A stretch of DNA of 10,239 nt from Actinomycetota bacterium (lineage in GTDB: Bacteria > Actinomycetota > Actinomycetes > Streptosporangiales > Streptosporangiaceae). Shown one piece after another: positions 1-5,862 of the stretch. A program made the translations under genes and the position numbers. The stretch's first letter is position 1, and the number at the start of each line of letters is the position of its first letter. The stretch covers positions 1-10,239 of the forward strand of contig QGUZ01000177.1 in assembly GCA_003242605.1 (NCBI GenBank), given 5' to 3'. Under the pieces are notes generated by a model. That model did no database searches and had not been told where the DNA came from. It saw nothing but the letters and a program-made list of their open reading frames with translations.

Positions 1-1
1 C

Positions 2-439
2 CGCCGCGCCGGGGCCTCCGCGGGGGGGGGGGGGCGCGGGGGTTCCCGCACCCGCCCCCTGCCCGCCGCCGCCGCCCCCGCCGACCTGCTCTACCAGGCG
101 CTGCTCGCCCCGCTGCCGATCACCGACGCCCGCCGCGCCGAGGCGCGGGTGTGGCTGGCGTTTCTCGACCGGGCGCTGGTCCGCGAGGAGGCCACCGAGC
201 TGCTGCGCCAGGTGTACGCCGAGTGGCGCCGCCAGGTGAGCGAGATCATCGCGCGCGGCCTGCGCGAGGGCCGGTTCCGCGCCGGGATCGACCCCGACGC
301 CACCGCGCACGCGCTCACCGCGCTCGTCGACGGCCTCACCGTGCACGCGGTCGTCGACCCCGCCCGCCTCGACGCCGACGAGCTGCGCCGCCTCATCGAC
401 GGCCAGGTGCGATCCCTGCTCGCCGAACCCGCTCGGTGA
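2..439 (+). CDS. TetR/BetI-type transcriptional regulator, C-terminal ligand-binding part (5' end outside window)
   Basis: This is the C-terminal, ligand-binding and dimerisation half of a TetR-family repressor. The frame is open from base 2 to the TGA at 437-439. An internal GTG at 149 is only the first in-frame start codon, and homology-like sequence begins earlier, at about residue 28 of the visible frame (ADLLYQALLAPLP). The segments VWLAFLDRAL, VYAEWRRQVSEIIARGLREG and ALTALVDGLTVHAVV, followed by a terminal LDADELRRLIDGQVRSLL helix, match the TetR_C_6/BetI pattern in order and spacing. In that family the helix-turn-helix lies about 55 residues before the WLAF motif, so it falls just outside the window. 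The first roughly 27 visible residues are Gly/Ala/Pro-rich, lie over a 13-G run and do not look like TetR helices, so an upstream sequence error is possible. The gene overlaps the 3' end of the opposing permease gene by 47 bp. Ligand and target are unknown. Confidence 0.8.
   Translation, partial: RRAGASAGGGGRGGSRTRPLPAAAAPADLLYQALLAPLPITDARRAEARVWLAFLDRALVREEATELLRQVYAEWRRQVSEIIARGLREGRFRAGIDPDATAHALTALVDGLTVHAVVDPARLDADELRRLIDGQVRSLLAEPAR
22..34. repeat. Poly-G run of 13 bases
   Basis: Thirteen consecutive G residues lie inside the visible frame of the TetR gene, followed closely by further G, C and GCC-rich low-complexity sequence up to about base 82. It may be a slippage tract or an assembly artefact at a contig end. 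The protein encoded across it does not resemble the family, which favours an artefact. Confidence 0.85.
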
Positions 440-2033
440 CGAGGGCCGCGGCGAGCAGGGCGACCGCGAGCGCGGCGATCGCCCCCGGCGGCGGCCCCGC
501 CAGGCCGGCGCCGTCGCGCACGATCCCCATGTAGTCGACGACCGGCACGCCGTTCACCGCGCCGTACCACAGCACCAGGTAGCCGATCTGGAACAGCCGT
601 TGGGTACGGCTCAGCGTGCCCAGCGCGAGCGCGAACGCGGGGATGAACAGCACCGCCGCGCACCAGGCGGCCACCCCGGCCCGGTCTCCCGCGAGCAGCA
701 TGCGGGCGAGCGGCACCGCACCGGCCGCGGCGGCGACCGCGGCCCCGGCCGCCCACTCGGCGAGCACCCGGCCCCGCGCCGCCGGATAGGCCCCGAGCAG
801 CGCCTCGACCCCGTGCTCGTGCCGCTGCGTGCCGAGCCGCGACCAGATGAGCACCGGCCAGATCCAGGCGACGGGGAGCACGTAGGCCGCGGCGGCGGGC
901 GCGGGCGCGACCGCGGCCGCCGCGTTGATCGCCAGCGCGCCCAGCCACCACCACCGCGCGACCCCCTGCACGAGGATGCGCAGCTCGCCCGCGAAGAGCC
1001 GGCCCGCCGCGCCGCCCCGCCGACCCCGCGCCGGGGCGGGCACCGGGCGGACGGCGGTCGCGGGCGGCTCCGGGAGCGCCGCCGCGGGACCGTCGGGTCC
1101 GGGCGCGGCCTGCGGCTCCGGCGCCGGCGCGGCCCGGCGGGCCGGGTCGAACCGGCCGAACCACAGCGCGGGCAGCAGCGCGAGCACGGCCGCGACCCCG
1201 ACCAGGGCTAGCCGGCCGAGCACGAACCCGAGGCCGGGCTCGAACCCGTGCCACGCGAACGGGCGCAGCGGCCGGTCGAGGTAGGTGAGGCCGAGGCTGA
1301 ACTCCTGCCCGGCCGGGTCGATCCCCTGCGCGACCATCGCCCGGCGCAGCGACGCGGCCACCGGGTACACCCCGATGCCGCCGAGCGGCGCGCGCGGCGA
1401 CTGCCCGCCGAGCGCGATCGCCATCCAGACCACGAACCAGACCACGTTCCCCAGCCCGGCCCGCAGCGGCGGGATCGCCTCGAACAGCAGCGCCGCGGCC
1501 GCGGTGAGCGCCACCATCGGCACCCCGATGAGCAGGAACGGCGCGGCGAGCGCGACCGGGTCGACCGCCGTGGACTCGCCGCGGGCGAGCTGGACGACGA
1601 GCGCCGTCCCGGCGAGCACGCCGAGCATCGAGCCGAGCACGAGCAGGTTGCCGAGGAACTTGGCGGCGAGGTAGCCGGCCGTGCGCAGCGGGGTCGCCGC
1701 GAGCACCTCGCCCACCCCGGTGGCGACGTCCCGGGCGATCGCGTTGCGCACCACGTAGAACCCGCCGAGGGTGAGCCAGATCGCGCCCGCGAGCGCGGTC
1801 GCCATGCCGACGTAGGCGCTGGTGTAAAGGCCCCGGTAGTGGCCGAGGTTGAGGATGACCCAGCGGGAGCCGGCCTCCGGCACGGCGAGGTACCCGAGGC
1901 CGACCGCGGCGGCGAGGATCACCAGGTACGCCGGCCGCCGTACCCGGTCGCGGAAGTCGCCGAGCGCCAGCCCGGCGAGGCCGCGCGCCGCCTGCGCCGG
2001 GCCGCGGCGCGGCACGGCCGAGACCGCGGTCAT
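393..2033 (-). CDS. ABC-2 type transporter permease, large two-lobed form (546 aa)
   Basis: This is the membrane subunit of an ABC exporter whose ATPase is encoded immediately upstream. The start is the ATG at 2033, which overlaps the ATPase stop as ATGA. A strong GGAGGTG lies 8 bases before it at 2042-2048. The TGA stop is at 393-395. The frame stays open far upstream, but that stretch lies antisense to the correct ATPase frame and is not coding. About six hydrophobic segments occur in the first half (roughly residues 36-50, 72-95, 123-148, 160-184, 195-208 and 270-293). A Pro/Ala-rich hydrophilic linker follows (about 296-345), then about six more (362-380, 383-397, 427-442, 453-472, 482-497 and 517-534). 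That is about double the six-helix size of a usual ABC-2 permease and suggests two fused lobes. The motif IARDVATGVGEVLAATPLR (about 99-117) resembles the cytosolic coupling region of ABC-2 permeases. Substrate is unknown. Confidence 0.82.
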   Translation of the reverse strand: MTAVSAVPRRGPAQAARGLAGLALGDFRDRVRRPAYLVILAAAVGLGYLAVPEAGSRWVILNLGHYRGLYTSAYVGMATALAGAIWLTLGGFYVVRNAIARDVATGVGEVLAATPLRTAGYLAAKFLGNLLVLGSMLGVLAGTALVVQLARGESTAVDPVALAAPFLLIGVPMVALTAAAALLFEAIPPLRAGLGNVVWFVVWMAIALGGQSPRAPLGGIGVYPVAASLRRAMVAQGIDPAGQEFSLGLTYLDRPLRPFAWHGFEPGLGFVLGRLALVGVAAVLALLPALWFGRFDPARRAAPAPEPQAAPGPDGPAAALPEPPATAVRPVPAPARGRRGGAAGRLFAGELRILVQGVARWWWLGALAINAAAAVAPAPAAAAYVLPVAWIWPVLIWSRLGTQRHEHGVEALLGAYPAARGRVLAEWAAGAAVAAAAGAVPLARMLLAGDRAGVAAWCAAVLFIPAFALALGTLSRTQRLFQIGYLVLWYGAVNGVPVVDYMGIVRDGAGLAGPPPGAIAALAVALLAAALVTERVRRAGIAPGRR

Positions 2034-2923
2034 CGCCGTACCACCTCCACCACCGGGCGCATCCGCGGGTCGACGAGCGCGAGGTAGGCGTCCTCCAGGT
2101 CGGGGGTCACCGGCGTCGCCTCCGGGTACGGCCGGGCCGCGGCGAGCAGCCGCATCCGCACCCCGGCCGGGGTGCGCACGAGGCGGGTGACCACGTGCCG
2201 CGCCTGCACCTCGGCGACGTCGGCCGGGTCGGCCTGCACCTCCCACACCAGCCCGTCGACCTCGCGCAGCAGCTGCTCGGGCGAGCCGCGGCGGCGCAGC
2301 CTGCCGCCCGCCACCACCGCCATGTCCGAGGCGACCGACTCCACGTCGGAGACGATGTGGGTGGATAGCAGCACCACCCGGTCCGCGGCGAGCTCGCTGA
2401 GCAGGTTGCGGAACCGCACCCGCTCGGTCGGGTCGAGCCCCGCGGTGGGCTCGTCCACGATGATCACCCGGGGGTCGCCGAGCAGCGCCTGGGCGATGCC
2501 CACCCGCCGCAGCATGCCGCCCGAGTACCCGCCGAGCGGCCGTCTGCCCACGTCGGCGAGGTTGACGAGCTCCAGCAGGTGGTCGATCTGGGCGCGCGCG
2601 GCCCGGGCCGGGATGCCCTTGGCCGCGGCGAGGTAGCCGAGGAACTCCCGCGCGCTGAGGTTGGGGTAGACGCCGAAGTCCTGCGGCAGGTAGCCGAGCA
2701 CCCGGCGGAGCGCGTCCGGCCGGGCGACGACGTCGGCCCCGTCGAAGACGACCCTGCCGGAGGTGGGGCGGGTGACCGTGGCGGCGATCCGCATCAGCGA
2801 CGACTTGCCCGCGCCGTTCGGCCCGAGGAGCCCGATCAGCCCGGGTCCGAGCCGCAGCGTGACGCCGTCGACCGCGCGCTTGCCGCCCGGGTAGACCTTG
2901 GTGACGTCGACCAGCTCGAGCAC
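2030..2923 (-). CDS. ABC transporter ATP-binding protein (297 aa)
   Basis: This is the cytoplasmic ATPase that powers the adjacent permease. All nucleotide-binding motifs are intact, numbered from the GTG at 2923: Walker A GPNGAGKS (34-41), Q-loop Gln81 in YLPQDFG, signature YSGGM (133-137), Walker B VIIVDE (153-158), D-loop GLDP (162-165) and switch His189 in STHIVSD. SGGM in place of SGGQ is common in the ABC-2/CcmA-like branch. The roughly 100-residue tail after the H-loop ends in PDLEDAYLAL, typical of that branch. Two in-frame GTG codons compete as start, at 2929 and 2923. The AGGGGG at 2929-2934 abuts the first with no spacer but sits 5 bases from the second, so 2923 is preferred; 2929 would add two residues. 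It begins 9 bases after the lipoprotein stop and overlaps the permease start by 4 bases, so translation is probably coupled. Confidence 0.93.
   Translation of the reverse strand: MLELVDVTKVYPGGKRAVDGVTLRLGPGLIGLLGPNGAGKSSLMRIAATVTRPTSGRVVFDGADVVARPDALRRVLGYLPQDFGVYPNLSAREFLGYLAAAKGIPARAARAQIDHLLELVNLADVGRRPLGGYSGGMLRRVGIAQALLGDPRVIIVDEPTAGLDPTERVRFRNLLSELAADRVVLLSTHIVSDVESVASDMAVVAGGRLRRRGSPEQLLREVDGLVWEVQADPADVAEVQARHVVTRLVRTPAGVRMRLLAAARPYPEATPVTPDLEDAYLALVDPRMRPVVEVVRR
2042..2048 (-). promoter_or_regulatory. Ribosome binding site of the permease gene
   Basis: GGAGGTG on the minus strand, 8 bases before the ATG at 2033, lies inside the last codons of the ATPase gene. It supports 2033 as the start and rules out the long upstream frame extension. 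Confidence 0.7.
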
Positions 2924-2928
2924 CGCCA

Positions 2929-2934
2929 CCCCCT
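2929..2934 (-). promoter_or_regulatory. Ribosome binding site deciding the ATPase start
   Basis: AGGGGG on the minus strand lies 5 bases before the GTG at 2923 and includes the AG of the TAG stop of the upstream lipoprotein gene. Ribosomes finishing the lipoprotein would sit on it, which favours coupling. The alternative GTG at 2929 leaves no spacer. Confidence 0.6.
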
Positions 2935-3676
2935 ACCGGCCCTTTCGGATCGTCACGGCGCCGTCCGCGGCGTGCGCCACGATCACCCGGTCGCTGCCGG
3001 GGTCGCTCGGCACGTCCGACCCGGGCGCGTCGATCCGGTAGGTCTCGCCCCCGGGCGGCAGGGTGATGCCGACCGAGCCCGCGGCGCGCACCTCGACCCG
3101 GGTCGGCGGGGCTGCGAAGCCCAGGTCGATGTTCCCGTCCCCCGAGGTCATCGCCTGCACGCGGGCCGACCGCGCGTCGGTGACGGTGATGTCGCCCCCG
3201 GTGCTGTACAGCCGCAGCCGGCCCGCGGGCCGTACCACCCGGAGCGTGCCGTCGTGGCCGAGCCGGGCGGTGACGTCCCCGGTGAGGCCCTTCAGCTGTA
3301 CGGCGCCGCCGGTGCCGGTGACGGTGAGCTCGACGTCCTCGGGGATGCGCACCCGGTGCTCGCTCTCGCAGGAGAGCACGAGGCCGCTGCAGTCGACGCG
3401 GATGGTGAGGGTGTCGCCGTGCAGCGACCAGGTGGCGTTGCCGTCTTGCGCGGCCGTGCCGCGCAGCTCGCGCTCGGCGGTGATCTCCCGGCGCGTGTCG
3501 CTCTCCACGATGAGGTTGGTCTCGTGCGTCTCGATGGTGAGGCGCCGGCCGAGGAACGGGAAGCTGCGGCTGTTGTGGCTCACGGTGTCGCCGCGCGCCA
3601 CGCAGGCGGACAGGAAGGCGAGGAGCACGGCGGCGCCCGCCGCCGCGGGCCACGCCCTCGGGATGTGCGATCTCAT
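2933..3676 (-). CDS. DUF4097-family lipoprotein (247 aa)
   Basis: This is a predicted cell-surface lipoprotein. The start is the ATG at 3676, chosen for GGAGAGG 6 bases upstream and because it gives a clean signal peptide: RSHIPR, a hydrophobic Ala/Leu core, then lipobox LSAC with the lipidated Cys at 25. An in-frame GTG at 3739 would add 21 hydrophilic residues and spoil the signal. Residues about 35-247 are beta-rich and repetitive, with alternating hydrophobic strands and turns (for example DVELTVTGTGGAVQLKG, LTGDVTARLGHDGTLRVV and STGGDITVTDARSARVQA). This is the pattern of DUF4097, the 'putative adhesin' beta-solenoid family that includes LiaG and YvlB of Bacillus as I recall. Cys96 and Cys103 could form a disulfide. 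It lies 112 bp after the kinase and 9 bp before the ATPase. It may sense or scaffold at the envelope for the ABC pair, which is inference; no enzyme motif is visible. Confidence 0.82.
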   Translation of the reverse strand: MRSHIPRAWPAAAGAAVLLAFLSACVARGDTVSHNSRSFPFLGRRLTIETHETNLIVESDTRREITAERELRGTAAQDGNATWSLHGDTLTIRVDCSGLVLSCESEHRVRIPEDVELTVTGTGGAVQLKGLTGDVTARLGHDGTLRVVRPAGRLRLYSTGGDITVTDARSARVQAMTSGDGNIDLGFAAPPTRVEVRAAGSVGITLPPGGETYRIDAPGSDVPSDPGSDRVIVAHAADGAVTIRKGR

Positions 3677-3788
3677 GTGGTCCCTCTCCGATCCCGACTG
3701 GTGCGCGGTCCAGGATCGGTTCGGGGCCCATCCCGCCACATCTGCCGTTCGGGAGATTTCGGCGGGCCGGTCGGGGCCGCGGCCGCCG
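3677..3788 (-). other. 112-bp gap inside the operon
   Basis: This is the only sizeable gap within the five-gene minus-strand cluster. It holds the lipoprotein ribosome binding site and otherwise GC-rich sequence. I see no good -35/-10 pair and no strong hairpin, but its length leaves room for an internal promoter separating the two-component genes from the lipoprotein-ABC genes. Confidence 0.4.
3683..3689 (-). promoter_or_regulatory. Ribosome binding site of the lipoprotein gene
   Basis: GGAGAGG on the minus strand with a 6-base spacer to the ATG at 3676. It decides the start against the in-frame GTG at 3739. Confidence 0.65.
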
Positions 3789-4997
3789 CTACCGGTCGCC
3801 GGAGCGGTCGCCGTCGGGGATCGGGATGCGGGCCCGCACCCGCCAGCCCTTCTCCTGCGGCCCGGCGGTGAGCGTGCCGCCGAGCGCCTCGACGCGGGTG
3901 GCCAGCTCGAGCAGGCCGGTGCCGCCGCCGCGCCGCTCGAGGCGGCGCAGGCCGCCCCGGCCGCCGCCGTCGTCGGTGACGGTCACCTCGACCGCGCCCC
4001 GGTCCTCGGCGGGCCGCCGCACCGACACCGTGACCGTCCTGGCCTTGGCGGCGTGCCGCCGTACGTTGGTGAGCGACTCGAGCACGACCCGGTAGACCGC
4101 CCGCTGCACCTGGCGGGGAAGGAGCTCGGCGAGCCCGTCCTCCAGCTCGAGCACGGCGTGCGCGGTGGCCGCGCCGCGGAACCGCTCGACCAGGGCGGGC
4201 AGCTCGTCGACGCGGTCCCGGCGCAGCGTGGCCGGTTCGTCGGCGGCCCCGTCGGGGTCGCGCAGCGCGCGCAGCGTCTCGTCCATCGACTCCAGGGCCC
4301 GCAGGCTCGCCTGCTCCAGCCGGGCGAGCAGCGCCTTGTTCTCCTCCGGCTCGTACGCCGCCACCTGGGCCGCCTGCACCTCGAGCAGGATGCCGGTGAG
4401 CTCGTGCGCGACGAAGTCGTGCAGGTCGCGGGCGAGCTCGAGCCGCTGCTCCCGGCGCGCCTCGGCCACCGCCCGCTCCCGCTTGCTGTCGAGCGCCCGC
4501 AGGTAGAGCCCGACCGCGGTGGCGAGCGTGACCGGGAACATCGCCGTGACGGCGAGGACCACAAACAGCCGCCAGTCGGGCGGCTCGGCCCACAGCGTGA
4601 CCCGCAGCGGCACCAGCACCGCGGCCGCCCCGGTGACCGCCGCGACCACGATCACCCGGCGGCCCGGCACCCCGCGCACGACCCGCCCGAGCAGGACCGC
4701 GAGCCCGCACACCTCGACCGGCAGCCACAGCAGCGCCGCCTCGCGCATCCCGGTGTAGCCGGCGGTCACGGCGAGCGAGACCGCGCCGAGCCCGAGCCCG
4801 GCCTGGGCGAGCGTGACGCGGCCGAGCGGCCACGGCAGCATCGGGGCGGCCACGGCGAGCGCCGCCGGGACCGCGACGAAGAGGGCGCTCGGCGGGGCGA
4901 GCAGGGCGGGCAGCAGGATCACGAACACGGTCGCGCCGCAGACGGTCGCGCGGAGCCGCGAGACGGGCCGCGAACGGGACTCGGATGCGCCGCGCAT
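3789..4997 (-). CDS. Two-component sensor histidine kinase, HisKA_3/NarL-type partner (402 aa)
   Basis: This is a membrane sensor kinase that autophosphorylates on His and passes phosphate to the response regulator encoded just upstream. About six hydrophobic segments fill residues 19-165 (roughly 19-35, 38-56, 62-80, 87-104, 114-133 and 143-166) with only short loops, so no extracellular sensor domain is present and the signal is probably perceived in the membrane. A short coiled linker (about 168-188) leads to the HisKA_3 motif LARDLHDFVAHELTGI with the phospho-acceptor His193. The HATPase domain has an N-box-like ESLTNVRRHA (307-316), TDDGGG (341-346) and GGGTGLLELATRV (357-369). Start is the ATG at 4997, 41 bp after the regulator stop; no clear Shine-Dalgarno precedes it, so coupling or a leaderless-type start is possible. 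Stop is TAG at 3789-3791. The regulator-first order is less common than kinase-first. The inducing signal cannot be read from the sequence. Confidence 0.93.
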   Translation of the reverse strand: MRGASESRSRPVSRLRATVCGATVFVILLPALLAPPSALFVAVPAALAVAAPMLPWPLGRVTLAQAGLGLGAVSLAVTAGYTGMREAALLWLPVEVCGLAVLLGRVVRGVPGRRVIVVAAVTGAAAVLVPLRVTLWAEPPDWRLFVVLAVTAMFPVTLATAVGLYLRALDSKRERAVAEARREQRLELARDLHDFVAHELTGILLEVQAAQVAAYEPEENKALLARLEQASLRALESMDETLRALRDPDGAADEPATLRRDRVDELPALVERFRGAATAHAVLELEDGLAELLPRQVQRAVYRVVLESLTNVRRHAAKARTVTVSVRRPAEDRGAVEVTVTDDGGGRGGLRRLERRGGGTGLLELATRVEALGGTLTAGPQEKGWRVRARIPIPDGDRSGDR

Positions 4998-5038
4998 GGC
5001 CCGAGCCTACGCAGCGGCCGCCGCCCGCCGCGCGGCCG

Positions 5039-5701
5039 TCACTCGGCGAGCCGTCCCGTGGCGTACCCCAGCTCCCACGCCCGTACGGCGATGCCGACCC
5101 GGTTGCGCACGCCGAGCTTGCGCTGGATGTTCGCGACGTGGGTCTTCACCGTGCCGGGGGAGATGAACAGCTCGGCGGCGATGTCGGCGTTCGTCTTGCC
5201 CTCGGCCACCTTGGCGGCGATCTCGATCTCGCGCTCGGTGAGCGGCTCGGGAAGGTGCTGCCGCTCGCGCCGCCCGCCGGTGACGTGCTTGAGCAGCCGC
5301 ACCGTGATCGACGGGCTGATCAGGCTGTCGCCCGCCATCGCCGCCCGGACCGCCTCCACGAGCAGCGCCGGCCCGGACCGCTTGAGCAGGAAGCCGGACG
5401 CGCCGTACCGCAGCGCGGGGTAGACGTACTCGTCGAGGTCGAACGTGGTCACCACGACGACCCGCACGGGCGGGTCGGCGCCGGGGCCGGCGAGCCGCCG
5501 GGTCACCTCCAGGCCGTCCATCCGCGGCATGCGGATGTCCACCAGCGCCACGTCCGGGCGGGTCCGCCGGGCCAGCTCGATCGTGGCCTCGCCGTCCGCG
5601 GCCTCGGCGACCACCGCCATGTCCGGCTGCCGCTCGAGGATGCGCCGCATCCCCCTGCGCACCATCTCCTGGTCGTCAGCGATGAGCAGCCGGATCGTCA
5701 T
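5039..5701 (-). CDS. NarL/LuxR-family DNA-binding response regulator (220 aa)
   Basis: This is the cytoplasmic response regulator paired with the downstream kinase. The receiver domain (about 1-120) carries the acidic pair Asp9/Asp10, phospho-acceptor Asp55 in VALVDIRMPRMDG, Thr85/Thr86 in VVVTTF and Lys107 in GFLLKRSG, so it should be phosphorylatable. A LuxR-type helix-turn-helix occupies about 152-210: LTEREIEIAAKVAEGKTN, then a recognition-helix region SPGTVKTHVANIQRKLG. Length is normal for the family. Start is the ATG at 5701, with MTIRLLIADDQ fitting the usual first strand; the Shine-Dalgarno is weak. It is the first gene of the minus-strand operon and is transcribed divergently from the CoA-transferase gene. 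Likely targets are its own promoter and the ABC genes, by analogy with similar clusters. Confidence 0.95.
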   Translation of the reverse strand: MTIRLLIADDQEMVRRGMRRILERQPDMAVVAEAADGEATIELARRTRPDVALVDIRMPRMDGLEVTRRLAGPGADPPVRVVVVTTFDLDEYVYPALRYGASGFLLKRSGPALLVEAVRAAMAGDSLISPSITVRLLKHVTGGRRERQHLPEPLTEREIEIAAKVAEGKTNADIAAELFISPGTVKTHVANIQRKLGVRNRVGIAVRAWELGYATGRLAE

Positions 5702-5787
5702 CGCCGATCATTTTCGCATCCGGCCGGGTGATGAGGAGGGCGGGGGCCGCGGCGGTTCGGCCGCGCGCGGGGGCCCGGCCGCCGCCG

Positions 5788-5809
5788 GGTGAGGCGAACC
5801 TGCCTCGCC
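5788..5809. promoter_or_regulatory. Inverted repeat, possible operator
   Basis: GGTGAGGC at 5788-5795 pairs with GCCTCGCC at 5802-5809 (8 bp with one G-T pair) around a 6-base centre. It lies about 55 bp before the CoA-transferase start and about 90 bp before the regulator start, where an operator is plausible. It is short for such GC-rich DNA, so chance is possible. Confidence 0.3.
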
Positions 5810-5850
5810 GGGGCGCGCCGCGCTGGGTACCGTCCCACGTGAAATCGGAC

Positions 5851-5857
5851 GAAAGGG
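5851..5857 (+). promoter_or_regulatory. Ribosome binding site deciding the CoA-transferase start
   Basis: GAAAGGG ends 5 bases before the GTG at 5863. The in-frame GTG at 5839 and ATG at 5728 have no comparable site and would add residues absent from the family. Confidence 0.65.
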
Positions 5858-5862
5858 ATGAC

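Larger units (their letters stand above)
5702..5862. promoter_or_regulatory. Divergent intergenic region between response regulator and CoA-transferase
   Basis: These 161 bases must hold the promoters of both the minus-strand operon and the plus-strand CoA-transferase gene. I see no consensus -35/-10 pair that I would defend. Visible structures are an 8-bp inverted repeat at 5788-5809, a small TGGG-N6-CCCA inverted repeat at 5824-5837 and a CACGTG at 5836-5841. A short AT-richer patch (5708-5716) lies just upstream of the regulator start. Confidence 0.5.

Noticed and set aside
2034..3731. Very long open frame on the minus strand continuing upstream of the permease start across the ATPase and lipoprotein genes
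   Set aside because: The encoded residues are Arg/Gly/Pro-rich without motifs, while another frame in the same region encodes an intact ATPase and a clear lipoprotein. It is a GC-driven shadow frame.
2579..5731. Long plus-strand open frames opposite the two-component, lipoprotein and ABC genes
   Set aside because: They are antisense to well-supported genes, rich in Arg, Gly, Pro, His and Asp, and show no recognisable domain. Long stopless antisense frames are expected at this GC content.
5788..5809. Possible iron-regulator (DtxR/IdeR) box in the divergent region
   Set aside because: The spacing of AGG and CCT and the lack of the flanking TTA/TAA do not fit the consensus; kept only as an unassigned inverted repeat.
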